Counted from the stretch's first letter, positions 24,201-36,361 are shown. The stretch: 64,000 bases of DNA from Ehretia macrophylla (GCA_037974665.1 CM075764.1:88468825-88532824), one strand, 5' to 3'. Made by a program: numbers and translations. The notes: a model not told the origin generated them from the sequence alone.

Positions 24201-24754
24201 CACTAATATTTTTATATCTCACGTTCTCGACGTGTTATGCACATCCAATGGACGAAATACGTCTAATAAGGTAAGTAATAAAGGAAAAATATAAATTTTA
24301 AAAAATAAAATAGTCAAATTTTACACCCCGAACATTATTCCTTTCTTATACTAATCAATTTTCTACCAACCTTCCCGAAACACCATGCACATAAAAATTA
24401 TGAATGTATGCATGAAAATAAATTTATAGTGAAAATAAAATTTAAAATCTAAAAAAAATAACGTATTTCAAAAATCACCCCCGGACTCGCGGCTCATTTT
24501 AAAATGATGAAAACTAATTTATTAGACATAAAAAAGTAATATCACATTTTACAAATAACAAAATAAGATATTAAGCATTTTGTATGATTTAATTAAGTGC
24601 TAATTACACACTTAAAGAAATACTAAAAGTAAAGTTACTAAATATATATACATAAAGTTAGAATAAACACTTAAATTCAACAAATCAATTAAATTAACAC
24701 ATAAATATATGTAAATAGATACTATTCACTACATGCGAGGTCTGGGGTATCACA
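21271..24754 (-). repeat. Solo Gypsy LTR nested in the LARD-like element
   Basis: Starts TATAACGTCTCGATCCC (TG changed to TA) and ends GGGGTATCACA. A perfect 5-bp target duplication CAGGT lies at 21266-21270 and 24755-24759. Core at about 21895-22180 with the first hairpin (21961-21967 and 21975-21981); loop bases are changed to TCCAAAT while both arms stay perfect. Second hairpin at 21733-21755. Length 3484 bp. A solo LTR is the product of recombination between the two LTRs of a former full element. Confidence 0.92.
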
Positions 24755-24759
24755 CAGGT

Positions 24760-25386
24760 ACTAAGTAAGAATTCCATATGTTGTACAGCTGTGGGTTATC
24801 GTACGAATATACCAATAGGGATCCCCGTGAGAACACTAAATAAAATTCCCAAATGAGAGTACCCGAATTACAAGATCCGACGAGGAATACCAGAAAGAAT
24901 GCCGTATAAGATTATTGGATAAGCATATGATCAATTACTCCCTTTTTCGCTGTCCCATATCTCTAGAGATCCGCTGTTGACCTTCTTTTGATAGGTGAGA
25001 GTTTACTTACCAGTTCAAAGAGAATGATATGTATGCATGCAATGGAAAATATATAAAGTACATATATTAACAAATTTACTATATAGAAGTGTACATAACC
25101 ACATATTTACCCGTCTAACACATTTATCATATTTCACATAAGTAAATTACATCGAACATATTTCCATTCAAGTTACACATAATCACGTGTTATACATATC
25201 ACACATAATCTTCCTATGTCATGCAATTCTAACTCACAGAACACGTTTTCACTCAAGCAAACACAAGTTCACAGGCAAGCACATTCCGAATCAAAACACA
25301 CTACACATGCACGCACTCGAGGTTTATTACCCAACAGACCGAGGACCCTATCTCGGATGTGAGCTGGTAAGCTTTGATAGGACTAT
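24760..25386 (-). other. LARD-like interior, 5' part, with degenerate primer site
   Basis: Non-coding. Next to the 5' LTR, positions 25371-25382 match the Met-tRNA primer site at 9 of 12 bases. The rest is a leader-like sequence and more GGTATTC-type words (24760-24890). No gag frame is present. Confidence 0.65.
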
Positions 25387-28300
25387 TGTAACACCCCGAT
25401 CCCTCACGAGACCGGAGCCCCGTTCTAATACCCGAGGTCACGAAAAACGAGGAAAAATAGACAGAGTCTTCCTTGTTTATAGGGCTATCAGTTCACCTGC
25501 AAGCAGTAACTTATCCTCAAAAACTACAATCCATCTTTAAGGTATCCCATTCACACAAGCATGTAAACTAACTAACCAATCAAATAAATCATTGAAATTA
25601 CAACCCATCTACAGTTATTAACTTATACAAGAATACAAGATTTACTTTATATTACAACATTTTAGACAATAGAAACATACACAAGGTTTTATAATCTCAA
25701 AACAAAACACATACATCCAGCAACATGCATTTCCTGCACATAGACCAGTACATAGCATCCAACCACAGCTTTTCCTGAAACATATTAAAATGAGGAATGA
25801 GTAACCAAAGTTACTCAATGAGGGAAGTGCTGCAGCATACCGAACGTGCAACATGTTATGCAACAAAGATAGCCATATATATAACACAAAGTAACAAGAC
25901 TAGATAGACAAGTATTTAACCACATATAAAAAGGATATGGTTCTACGTTTGTCTTCAATCACGAGCCACAAGCCAAGATCTTCAAGCAAGCGCTGGCAGA
26001 ACCCTTATTCTTCCAAAATAGGGTACTCCGGATGTACCCCGATTCTACGACCCTTTCTCCTGAGGTAGGTTCATATGCCCAGCAGGTGAACCACGCCTCT
26101 AAGGTAGTAGAGTATACTCAACGAGAGAAAAAGAATAGGCACTATGGTAGTAGAAGGAGCACGGCAAGCCCGATGCCGCCCTTGTTTCTCGACGCTACCA
26201 TATCCGAAAAGGTTGCGCAACTTGGAGTTAAGATCACGAGAGCCAAGAATATCAAGTCACGTAAGAGGAACGACAAAGTAGGTCGCCCTCGCAGTTAATC
26301 ACAAATAACAAGAAAAGACTCAAGATAGCAAGTAAAATAATACATATAAACTTTATCAATTACTAAATAAATCAATTTAGAAACAATAAATCAAGTTAAG
26401 CTGCACTAAAGAAATGAAGACTCCTTTACCTTGGATCCGACTACATAAGCTAGAGAAAAGTTATACTCATTCCCAACCAACCTGGGATTTGCTCGGAAGT
26501 GTAAACCCTAGTTTGGTCACATAAGTATAACACTTAGCAAAACTCACAATACTAAGTAAACTAGCTTCACAAGGACACTTCACGGTAACATTTATACTCA
26601 AAGCATTTGCAACTAAAACTGTAACATGACTCTTATCACATATAGATAACCCAACTCATTAGCATTTAACTTGTTATTTCACCCAAACTTCTAGTTAGCT
26701 AACTTATAGTCTCACTCATTTAGCACACAATACCTATTAAAATTCTATCTTTAACAAAATGCCACCTTATAACCTTAACTTAACATATGTTCCAAGCAAC
26801 CATTCTAGTAGTCTAGTGTACAAGTATTAAGCATAACTTCAAATAGGCACACTAAATACAAGCAATATGAACATCCCAACAATATATAAGCATTAAACGT
26901 GAGAATAACTATATCGGTGCACAAAAGGGTTATCAACACATTTTCCACTAAACTCTACAAATAGCTTAAATCTACATTAGACATGCATATAGACACGCTA
27001 GGAGCAACTACAAAGCAATACAAATACTAAAGCAACCAATCTCACATTTTTCCTTTTTATAACCACGCAATTCTTCTTCCACGCAAGATTCAAGATACCA
27101 AATTCACAAGCTAAACATTCTACACTCCTAGGAAGGCCAAAAGACACCTACCTAGGCCCCGAAACCCCACTTTGGAGACAAAAGCTCAAGAAGGTCCCGA
27201 GTAGGTTTTAACTACACCTACCTTATTCGAACCCCAAATTAATGAATCAAAACCACCAAAAGTGCTTTCATGCCCCATGGATGCCTAATCTAAAGTCCAA
27301 ATGAGCCCGAATTATATTTCCTGAAAAAACCCCATTTAAGCTCAAGACACCATTCAAGGCACATGCTAACCACGAGTTTCCCAATTCATATATTAACTAT
27401 ACCACACTTCTAATTACACATTATGGCATCATTAGAACTCATGAAACCACACTTTAAACCACAATTACCGCAAAAGCCCCAAAGTCCCCTTTATGCGTTT
27501 GTACTACGGGTACTTTATTCGATGTCCAAATAGGCGATACAACCACACATTTAGCACTTAATTACCTTAAGAACACTAAATATATCACTCAAATCCACCC
27601 GAATTTACTTCACACCTGAAATCCCTTTATAAAGTTAGCCTTTTTAGCTAATTTCAAGCAACTACTCAAGAAAAATCCATTCTAATCTCACATAAGTGTT
27701 TTCCTATGTCCAATAGCACTATAAGAACCAATAGATAGCATAGTTACAAGCCTAGGATCAACATTGCACAAAAACCCTCAAAATCACTATTCATCGTCTT
27801 CTTTAATTCATCAACCATCATTTTCAACCATTCAAAAAGCTAACTAACTACAAAAGTTTGCTCTACATGCATATTTAAGCATATTTGAAGCAATAAATTA
27901 AGCTAGAACACAAGAATTTACTATTCATATTTTTTAGTATTCATCATCTTCAACAACTTGCATTTTCAATTTCTAGCCATAAACCTTGTCAAATAACTTT
28001 CAAAGAATGTTTTACTAACTCAATAGAAGGTAATTGAAGCATATTAAAGCATATATAAGCAATACAATATTAAAATCTAAAAATTAAAGTTTATACATAA
28101 AACTTCATATGCACAAATATGGATGAATCCCTCACCTAGGCAAGTTTTGGAAGGCTTGAAGATGAACTAGGATGGCTCTAGCACTCCCCCAAGCAAGCTC
28201 AAAGATCAATCTTTGCATTTTTCCATTTTTTTCCTCTCTTTTCTCTCTTGGACATTTTAGTTTCTTTCCCATTTTTTTTTCTTTTGTTTTGCTAATGTAA

Positions 28301-28858
28301 GTGATATATGTATATATGGGTGGTTAAGTGGGTTATGGATCATGGGTTGTGGTTTTGGGTAGTTATATGTAAATGGATCAAGTTTTATGCCAAATGGATC
28401 AAGTATTCTAAGTGAAAAACTGCTGAAAAATTTTACTATTCATTACGTTCACTTACAATTTTTTTCCCGTTGATCCTAATATGCTATGCACGCAAACTCA
28501 ATGGATGTATGCACCTAAAATAGTAAGTATTAAGGAAAAAATATGAAATTCATAAAAAGAAACGGAAAAATTTTTATATTCGGGCTCGGGTTATTTAAAC
28601 AATTAATGAAAAATAATAGAATCTAACACTTAAATACAAAAGAATAAATTATAATAATTATAATATTAAAATAGTTGCCTTTTTTAATTTTTACTAAACT
28701 CTATTTGCATGTATTTCAAAATTATAATAAACAGAGCAATGAACGAATGAGTTGAATTAAATATTCACATAATTATAAATAAACTTTTAAAGTGACACAA
28801 AAGTATATGCAAATATGTACTGTATGCTATATGTTATATGTTGGGTCTGGCTATTACA
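25387..28858 (-). repeat. 5' LTR of the LARD-like element
   Basis: Plus-strand start TGTAACACCCCGATCCC, end CTGGCTATTACA. Core at about 25940-26300, first hairpin arms 26020-26026 and 26034-26040, second hairpin 25798-25817. Parallel to 17387-20824 along its whole length. Confidence 0.92.
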
Positions 28859-29701
28859 GTGGTAGAGTGAACTTTCTAGCTTAATTATATGTGGAAAATG
28901 AGTTTGTGTGTATAAGTGAATTGAAGAAGAAAATGAGTAGTAACTTGATTAAAGAATATGAATTTGTTGCTTATGGTATTTTAGTGTTAATAAGAGTGTC
29001 ATTTTAACATATCTTATAATCTAAAGTAGTTAGTGTATATTTAATGCTCTTAGAGAATATAGATAATCTTGTACATGATTTCACTTTGGATAATGCATGT
29101 TAGAGTTCTTTTAACATGTTTAGTAATTGAGTAATGTTTAGTGTTTAAACGTAGTAGCGTGTATTAAGTGTCTAACTTGAATGATGTGTGATTCATGTTG
29201 TCTTATGAATTAAGTTGTATATTTGGGCTATACATATATTAGAGCTAATCATGATAATAGAATTGCAATGGATAATGAAAGTGTTATACTTATATGAATA
29301 ACTTGGGGTTGCACATTTGAGTGGATTCAAAGAGGTTTGGATTAAACCTAAGCTATGCTCTTACAGGTTTGGCTTACTAAAGGTGAGGGAGTCTTTATAT
29401 CTTCTATGTATCTTAACTTGATTTATTGTTTCTAAATTGAATTATTTAGTAATTGATAAAGTTTGTATGCGTTATTTACTTGTTATCTTGAGTCTTTTCG
29501 TATTATTTGTGATTAACTGTGAGGGTGGCCTACTTTGTCGTTACTCTTACGTGGTATTTGATATACTTGGCTCTCGTGATCTTGTCTCGAGGTTGCGCAA
29601 CCTTTTCGGGCATAGTAGTGTCGAGTAATACGGGTGACATCGGGTTTGCCGTGCTCCCTCGGCTACCATGGTTTCCCAGTCCCTCTCTCGCTGAGGCATA
29701 C

Positions 29702-32700
29702 TGTAACACCCCGATCCCTCACGAGAACGGAGCTCCGATCCAAAACCCGAGGTCACGAAAAATAAGGGAAATAGACGGAGTCTCCCCTGTTTATAGGACA
29801 ATCCAAAACCTGTAAACAATATTTACAACCACAAAACTATGATCTAACTCCATCCATTCATCCCCTACACCAAAACTATCTCATACAACAAACTCCTCAA
29901 GGCCATCCGAGTCTTGGATCCAACATTGAAGACATACAAGCATGTATTCATTAACTGTTGAACGTCTATAATTATAATTTTACTTATCATACCACTCTAA
30001 TATTATCTAGTTTTCTTTCTTATAATTTAAGTCTGTCAACCAGTCATAACATACAAGCATGCAGCTACTAGACAATAAGGTAAAGATTACAAGTTATTAC
30101 AACATTACAAGACATTCATAACTATCAATACAATCTAAACTTAACTTTACAATTACAAAATTGAATTCAATGACAATCCACGTAAGCCAGCATAATCAAT
30201 CACGAAACTCTCGAGCCTTCTTTTCTACCTCTGACAACACTGATCTTGAAAGGTATTAGAAACGAGGGTGAGTATACAACAGCGAGGGAGGTGATGCAGC
30301 ATACCGTAGAATGCTTTCATAAGATGCATCAAGGATAATAACATATACAACACAAAATAACAAAGTTAATTAGACAAGTATTTAACCACGTATAAAAAGG
30401 ATACGGTTTCACGTTTGTCTTCAATCACGAGCCACGAAACAAGATCTTCAAGCAAGTGCCGGCAAACCCCTTATTCCTTCAAATGGGGTACTCCGGATGT
30501 ACCCCGATCCTACGACCCATATCTCCCGAGGTAGGTCCGTATGTCCCAATGAGGTGAAACACGCTTCTAGGGTAGGAGAGTATGTCTTAGTGAGTAAATG
30601 AATATGCACCATGGTAGTCGAGGGAGCACGACAAGCCCGATGCCGCCGGTGTTTCTTGACACTACCATGTCCGAAAAGGTTGCGCAATCCTGAGTTAAGA
30701 TCACAATAGCCAATAATATCAAATATCAAATATCACATAAGAGGGACGACAAAGTAGGCCGCCCTCGCAGTTAATCACAAATAACACAAAAAAGACTCAA
30801 GTTAGCGAGTAAAATAATACATATAAACTTTATCAATTACTAAAAAATTCAATTTAAAAACAATAAATTAAGTTAAGATGTACAGAAGAGATAAAAATTC
30901 CCTCACCTTAGTAAACCAAACCTGTAAGAATCTAGCCAATGATACAAGGACTAGTGCCAATTTATTCTCAACATCTTGGACTGGCTCAAAGAATCAAATC
31001 CTATCATGTAGTAAACACGTACTTATCACAAGAAATCTTATAGACTTCACCCATAGTCAATGCACTAAAGTTCACATCACATAATTAGTTTAGCAACACA
31101 ACAAGATATAGTCACACATTAAAGAAGTAATCATGCCAGCTGATTTGGAAACTTCACCCAGAAGGATAAATATACTATGCAACCCATTTGAACTCTTAGC
31201 TAAGCAAGTAAAGGCTCTTTATCAGTCACAATCATAACCTTACACATATAATACAATTAACAAGCAATATAAGCAATATAAACTAAATATAATAATTTTC
31301 ATTCAATCTTTAACAAGTAACATGTACTTCAACTTACGACCTTCTCTAAATAGATGAACATGCTATACAAGAACAATTAAACACTTATCCATTCAATTAA
31401 TGAGTCAATTAACAACAATTATCAACATGGTTCATAACTAGTTCCTTTAGTCCTCTTTCAAGTTCATACTAAACTAAAGTCGTGCAAACCAAATAACTTA
31501 ATTCACAAAACTTCACTACTATGATATGTACGCTACACAAAGGCATATAAACATTTAATTACTCAATTATAAAGCAATTATCATGAAATTAACTGTGTGA
31601 ACACAAAGGGGTCAACATTATACTTTTCACAAAACTTTACCAAAAGCTCACACACGTCTTAGAATTGCATTTAGACACGCTAGGAGAAACTACAAAGCAA
31701 TACAACTACTAAAGCAATTAATTCATTCATTTCCCCTTTGTTCAACTAGGCTATTTAGCTTCCTACCAAAATTCAAGGATCAAGTTAAGCTAGCTAACCA
31801 TCCTACCAATCTAAGGATACCAAAATACCTCATTTAAAACTTCCAAATAATAAGTTAGAGCACAAGTACACGAAAACACCAAAAATACCTCTTTGTGGGT
31901 TTATACTACAAGTACCAATTCCGAAACTTAAACAAGTAAAACGAAGGCACTTCTAAGGCTTCAATACTTAATAAAGACTAGCCATAACCTCAAAACATAC
32001 TCGGATTCGAGTTAACCCTAAAACCCCCTATTAAAGTAGCCTAATATGATCAAATTATTCAAATTTTGTACATGGCAAGCACAACTAACATTTTTCCCAT
32101 GCTCAAGGACCTAATTAGCAACTACTAGAAGCCTCAAATCAAAATAAATTATAACTTTTTTTTTTAAACCCTAATTTGGCACTATTCATCATCTTCCTCA
32201 TGTGATTCTTGCTAAAAAAAACTTGGTTTCAAGATATATAATTACATAAGGATGTTCTCTAGCATATAAAAATATCATATCTAGCAAGAATCAAGCAATT
32301 TATAGCACAAAAACTCAAAATCCGAAAATATGAGATAATGGCAAGAAACTTTAATTAGCTAAAATGGTGCATCTCCCTCACCTAGAGGCCTTGAAGAGGG
32401 TGGAGAAGACCTTTGGCGAGGTAGAATGAGGTGTAGGATGATGATTCTTGAGCGAAATGAAAGATTTGCTTGCAAAAGTTTCTCTCTTTTTCCTTCTCTT
32501 GATCAACGGGTTTGGGGGGGGGGGGGGGGTTTTGGGGAGTTCTTTTGTTTTTGTTTTTGATGAGCATATGTATGTATTAGTTGTGTATTGAGTATATGTA
32601 TGTGTATGTGTAATAGACTAAGTCAAATACTACTAATTATTGGTCAAACTAAGTTAAAACTCCACTTAAATGCTAACTTAATCAAAACTAATGTTTCACC

Positions 32701-32964
32701 TACGTAACATTATTCACATGAAACACAAATCATTTTTCAAATGCACGTTCTCGGCATCTAGAGTCTAAAACTACAAGTTTTCGATTCCTTTTATAAGTTA
32801 TACTATCTAGGAAAAATATTAAACCAAGCAATTTAAACTGTAAATTTTTTTATGAATAGTGACCATCATGTAAACATATTTAAACTAGAAATAAAACACA
32901 TTAAAATACATAAAAGATATGCTACAATTATTTATAACTATGATGCATAGTCTCGGGCGTCACA
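29702..32964 (-). repeat. Solo Gypsy LTR inserted in the plus-strand LTR
   Basis: Perfect target duplication CATAC at 29697-29701 and 32965-32969; the empty site is visible at 55939-55943. Starts TGTAACACCCCGATCCC, ends CGGGCGTCACA. Core 30415-30780 with a perfect first hairpin (30485-30491 and 30499-30505). The second hairpin has lost one arm by a small deletion near 30277-30282. A G run at 32508-32537 is at the same relative place as 6927-6958. Length 3263 bp. Confidence 0.93.
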
Positions 32965-33855
32965 CATACTTCTCTACCGAAGAGGCATGGTTCACCTCGT
33001 TGGGACATACGGATCTACCACGAGAGAATTGGGTTGTAGGATCGGGATACATCCGGAGTACCCTATTTTGGAGGAATAAGAGTTTTGTCGGCATTTGCTT
33101 GAAGATCGTGGTTCGTGGTTCGAGATTGAAAACATGGAGTTGAACCGTATCCATTTATAAAGTGTTTAATTACTTGTTTCAATAGCTTGCTTATTTGTGA
33201 TATTTATGTGTTATCTTTGTGCATTTCATGAAAGTATTCCTCGGTATGTTGCATCACCTCCCTCACTGAGTATACATGTTGTATATTCACCCTCGTTTCT
33301 AGTACTTTTCAGGATCAGTGCTATCAGGGGTAGAAAAGAAGGCTCGAGAGTTTTCTGATTGATTATGCTGGTTTACGTGGATTGCCATTGAATTCAGTTT
33401 TGTATTTGTAAAGTTAAGTTTAGAATGTATTGATAGTTATGAATGGCTTGTAATATTGTAATAGCTTGTAATCTTTACTTTATTGTCTGGTAGTTGCATG
33501 CTTACATGTTTTGACTAGTTGATGGACTTAAATTATAAGAAAGAAAACTATATAATATTAGAGTGGTATGATAAGAGAAATTATAATTATGGATGTTCAA
33601 CAGTTAATGAATGCATGCTTGTGTGTCTTCAATGTTAGATCCAAGGCTCGGATGGCCCCGAAGAGTTGTTGTATGAGATAGTTTTGGTGGAAAGGATGAA
33701 GGAATGGAGTTAGATCATAGCCTTGTGATTATAAATATTGTTTACAGGTTTTGGATTGTCCTATAAATAGGGGAAACTTCGTCCGTTTCTCTCATTTTTT
33801 GTGATCTTGGGTATTGGATTGGGGCTCCGTTCTCGTAAAGGATCGGGATGTTACA

Positions 33856-34404
33856 TGAAGTCTTAAGGAAGATCTCTCTCAACTCAAGACTCAAACAAAC
33901 TCAAGATAAACATTGCACTTAATTTTTTGTTGTATCTCCTTATCTTCAGATTGCCTATTGCTTTTCAAATTCATTTTCTTATCCTGGTAATCTAAGCATA
34001 TGGTTGTTGTATAAGTACTGTAATACTGAGTAAAATACATTCAAGCTTTCTAAGCATCTCAATTTGCTACTCGTTTTGGTATCAGATTTTTTTCCACACT
34101 CTCACGAGTAAGATCTTGGTGCTTTCCATTCCTGCGCAAATGGCCCCTGAACAAACTAAAATAATTTTCACCCCTTCCTCCGCTGATGCTTCTTCCTCCC
34201 TCATCGCCATTAATGCTGCCACACAATTGATTCTCAAATTGACCCTAACAAATTACTACTTATGGAAGGCTCAATTCGATGCCTTGCTTTATAGATATGA
34301 CCTAGTCGGCTACATTGATGGCAGTACACCATGTCCACCTAAAATGATTGAAACAGGTGATAAACACTCTACCAGTCTAGTGTACCATCATTGGATGCGC
34401 CACG

Positions 34405-34406
<2 letters not shown>
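33856..34406 (+). mobile_element. Ty1/Copia fragment: LTR end, primer site and gag start
   Basis: About 220 bp that could be an LTR remnant precede a Met-tRNA primer site TGGTATCAGA (34077-34086) and then a gag start. The fragment ends at the microsatellite (34405). The long LTR on its left was apparently inserted into or next to this Copia LTR. Confidence 0.7.
34140..34404 (+). pseudogene. gag: Copia gag, N-terminal fragment
   Basis: The start chosen is the ATG at 34140 (MAPEQTK...), 54 nt after the primer site; an in-frame ATG lies at 34116. It has the conserved N-terminal gag motif of Copia elements, KLTLTNYYLWKAQFDALL followed by DLVGYIDGSTPCPP (roughly residues 33-70). The frame is open for ~88 codons and then runs into the (ATA)n tract, which adds a polyasparagine tail. 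The remaining gag, including the zinc knuckle, is absent here. The lineage looks like the Ale/Retrofit group, by motif only. Confidence 0.8.

Positions 34407-34497
<91 letters not shown>
34405..34497. repeat. (ATA)n-(TTA)n palindromic microsatellite
   Basis: About 15 ATA units (34405-34449) pass directly into about 15 TTA units (34450-34497). The two halves are reverse complements, so the whole tract is a near-perfect 90-bp palindrome. It lies at the junction between opposite-strand Copia fragments. Confidence 0.95.
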
Positions 34498-34498
<1 letters not shown>

Positions 34499-34639
34499 AT
34501 GTCTCAAACTAACCATTATTATTACTATGATACTTATTTTAATTTTTAAGATAATAATATATCTATAGTAATAAAAGAGTATTCTTGTCCTTTTATACAA
34601 GTTATTCATATTACTGCTGCTCTGTTATACTACCTATCA

Positions 34640-36050
34640 AACATGGCCTTGGAATGAATATATTTATTCATATATTCATTCCTAAAGCATACTAAGCATG
34701 ATATATCTCTTCCCAATTAAGTTCATTCTATTCCCAGAATCAATCAATTCCTTAACTCATTGCATTCATGTTTAAAATCATTCTGAAATACCAATCGCTA
34801 CCTAAATATCTTTTCACAAACGATGAACCCAATACACATACCACAATAGATCAATCATAAAATGAAATTTTATACCGAACGGATGACTTTGGTACTTATC
34901 TCAAGTAAGGCAAACTCTTAAACTCAAATCTTTTAAAAGAAACCCTCAAGCACACAATTGATAGCTTATGCCATAATTTCACATGAGAAATTGCTATCAC
35001 GACCCCAAAAGATCAATATTGAAATATTAATTGTATAGGCCTTATCCTATGATTGAGCCAATGGAACTCTTACCTACACCTAGATGACGGATATCGTAAT
35101 CTAAAAAAGTGTGTCCTCTTTACTCTAGCCTTTTCATTCTCCTTCAATGACCAAGAGTGATCAAGTTTATTTTTTGAATGAGTTCTAAAAACAAAGCTTT
35201 GGGAGGCTGAAGAGGAAAACTTAAAAGTATGAGAATTGGGGTTTGAAGTTACTTTTGTTAACTGATTAGTAACTTCCCTTGAAAATTATCCATATATGCT
35301 TACCCATAAGAAGATTAATTCAGGCTTTTAATCGGGAAACATATTCCCTCAAATATGTCTTATATCAAGGCCTTAAATAATTATACTACCAATAAAGATA
35401 AGGAGAGAATTCCAAAACTTGTTCCAAAATGAGATGAAATATATATTTAGCTCGGGTTAAGTGAAGGTCCAAAATGACACGGCATTACATTCACACATGA
35501 TGAGACAAATCAAGATGGATAAATTCTAGAGGTTGAACCATATAAACTTCCTCAGTTAACAAACCATGTAGGAAGGCATTTGAGACATCGAATTGCTTGA
35601 GCGTCCATCATAGCGAAGAGGTGAAGAGAGAAAAAGTCTAATATTTTGAAGTTTAATCAAAGGACTGAATGTTTTTAGTTTTAATAAACACCCTTTGGAA
35701 ATCAGCTGAGCTTTGTCTCTAAAACTTGTTCCATCTCTACCTAGTGCAGACTCTTCAGCCATGGTAAGGTATTAAGAGCAGCAACCATTTCTGAGTTAAA
35801 ATTCTTAGATTGTTTTTCTAATGGGACTTGATCATCTCAATTGATTCTTTCTTCCTAAATGTTTATACTTAATAGTCTCACTAGAAAATGCGCTTTTGGA
35901 CAACCCAATTCTCATCAAAATGATAAGTCTAGAACATGAAAGAATTTTCCATCCATATGTGTGTGGCGGGATTTTGAGGGTGTGTATTATATTTAATGAA
36001 GAAGCTGAAAAGTCAAACAACTTGCTCGTTGTGGATATATAGGCTAATAC
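34640..36050 (-). pseudogene. pol: Copia pol fragment (reverse transcriptase, possibly integrase end), minus strand
   Basis: On the minus strand, reading down from 35762, the segments MAEESALGRDGTS, then a KAQLISKG-like stretch, FETFSPLIKLQNIRL-like residues and [20 protein letters not shown] (35540-35605) match the N-terminal half of Copia reverse transcriptase in the right order. Beyond the inserted solo LTR (34984-35489), HHVCKLW-type residues continue the domain to about 34750. Upstream (35770-36050), FDENWVV-like residues may be the integrase-RT linker. Many frameshifts and stops; the catalytic Y-x-D-D block was not recognised. It is opposite in strand to the gag fragment at 34140, pointing to an inversion or two separate elements. 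Confidence 0.65.
34984..35489 (-). repeat. Short solo LTR, 506 bp, in Copia RT
   Basis: Plus-strand ends TGAGAAATTGCTATC and CGGCATTACA, flanked by an exact 6-bp direct repeat TTCACA (34978-34983 and 35490-35495). Removing it rejoins the reverse-transcriptase similarity on both sides. It is unrelated to the long Gypsy LTRs. The orientation call (start TGTAATGCCGTGTC on minus) is tentative. Confidence 0.7.
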
Positions 36051-36067
36051 ATCACTAACTCAATATC

Positions 36068-36361
36068 ATTCCCAAAAGTGAATGGATTAAAATTCCTTGA
36101 AGTGAATATAATTGCAATAATTCCCTGAAGTGAATATAATTGTGAATTCCCTAAAGCGAATAGACCTAGATCCCCGAAGTAGATGATATTGAATTTCCTG
36201 AAGTAAATAAAATTACATTCCCTACAGGGAATGAAACTATATTCCCCGAAGTGAATAGAGTTGTATTCTCCAAAATGAATAAATTTATTACATTTCTCGA
36301 AGAGATAAAATTGTATTCCTCAAAGTGAATGAGATTGCATTTCTTGAAATAAATGCAACAT
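36068..36361 (+). repeat. ~24-bp minisatellite in Copia gag (about 12 units)
   Basis: Units of 23-28 bp with the consensus ATTCCCTGAAGTGAATANAA are stacked head to tail. Where the frame is kept (36213-36330) they encode F-P-E-V-N followed by three variable residues. The usual gag of this Copia group has a single P-E-V-N or P-E-A-N motif just before its Gly/Arg-rich segment and zinc knuckle, and the knuckle indeed follows. The array looks like an expansion of that motif. Confidence 0.8.

Larger units (their letters stand above)
17387..28858 (-). mobile_element. LARD-like Gypsy derivative: two ~3.45-kb LTRs, ~1.07-kb non-coding interior
   Basis: Two long similar LTRs (17387-20824 and 25387-28858) are bounded by a perfect 5-bp target duplication GTGGT (17382-17386 and 28859-28863). 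The uninterrupted site, with a single GTGGT, is present in the related LTR at 55103-55107. In minus-strand sense the element has a degenerate Met-tRNA primer site and a clean polypurine tract. Subtracting the nested solo LTR (21271-24754), the interior is 446 plus 627 bp and has no gag or pol. It can only have moved with proteins from another element. The LTR copies differ visibly (roughly one base in ten to twenty over the stretches I compared), so it is not recent. Confidence 0.92.
15073..33855 (+). repeat. Long plus-strand Gypsy LTR, split in three by insertions
   Basis: The LTR pieces are about 15073-17386, 28859-29701 and 32965-33855; joined, they run parallel to the LTR at 53216-56829. 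The end GGATGTTACA is at 33855; the start is degenerate and its position is approximate (15062-15073). No matching 5-bp duplication was found, so this may be a recombined or rearranged copy. The first ~500 bp appear partly duplicated (the ATCATGTAG...CTTGCATATAATT segment occurs near 15080 and again near 15590). The GGTTGCGCAACC palindrome is at 29591-29602, the first hairpin at 33044-33064 and the second at 33266-33288. Confidence 0.8.

Noticed and set aside
33856-33860. TGAAG after both LTR ends at 8156 and 33855 as a shared target site
   Set aside because: The left flanks do not carry TGAAG, and the two contexts diverge right after; taken as coincidence.
34116-34568. 150-residue ORF with a polyasparagine and polyleucine tail
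   Set aside because: The tail is the ATA/TTA microsatellite read through; only the first ~88 codons are gag-like.
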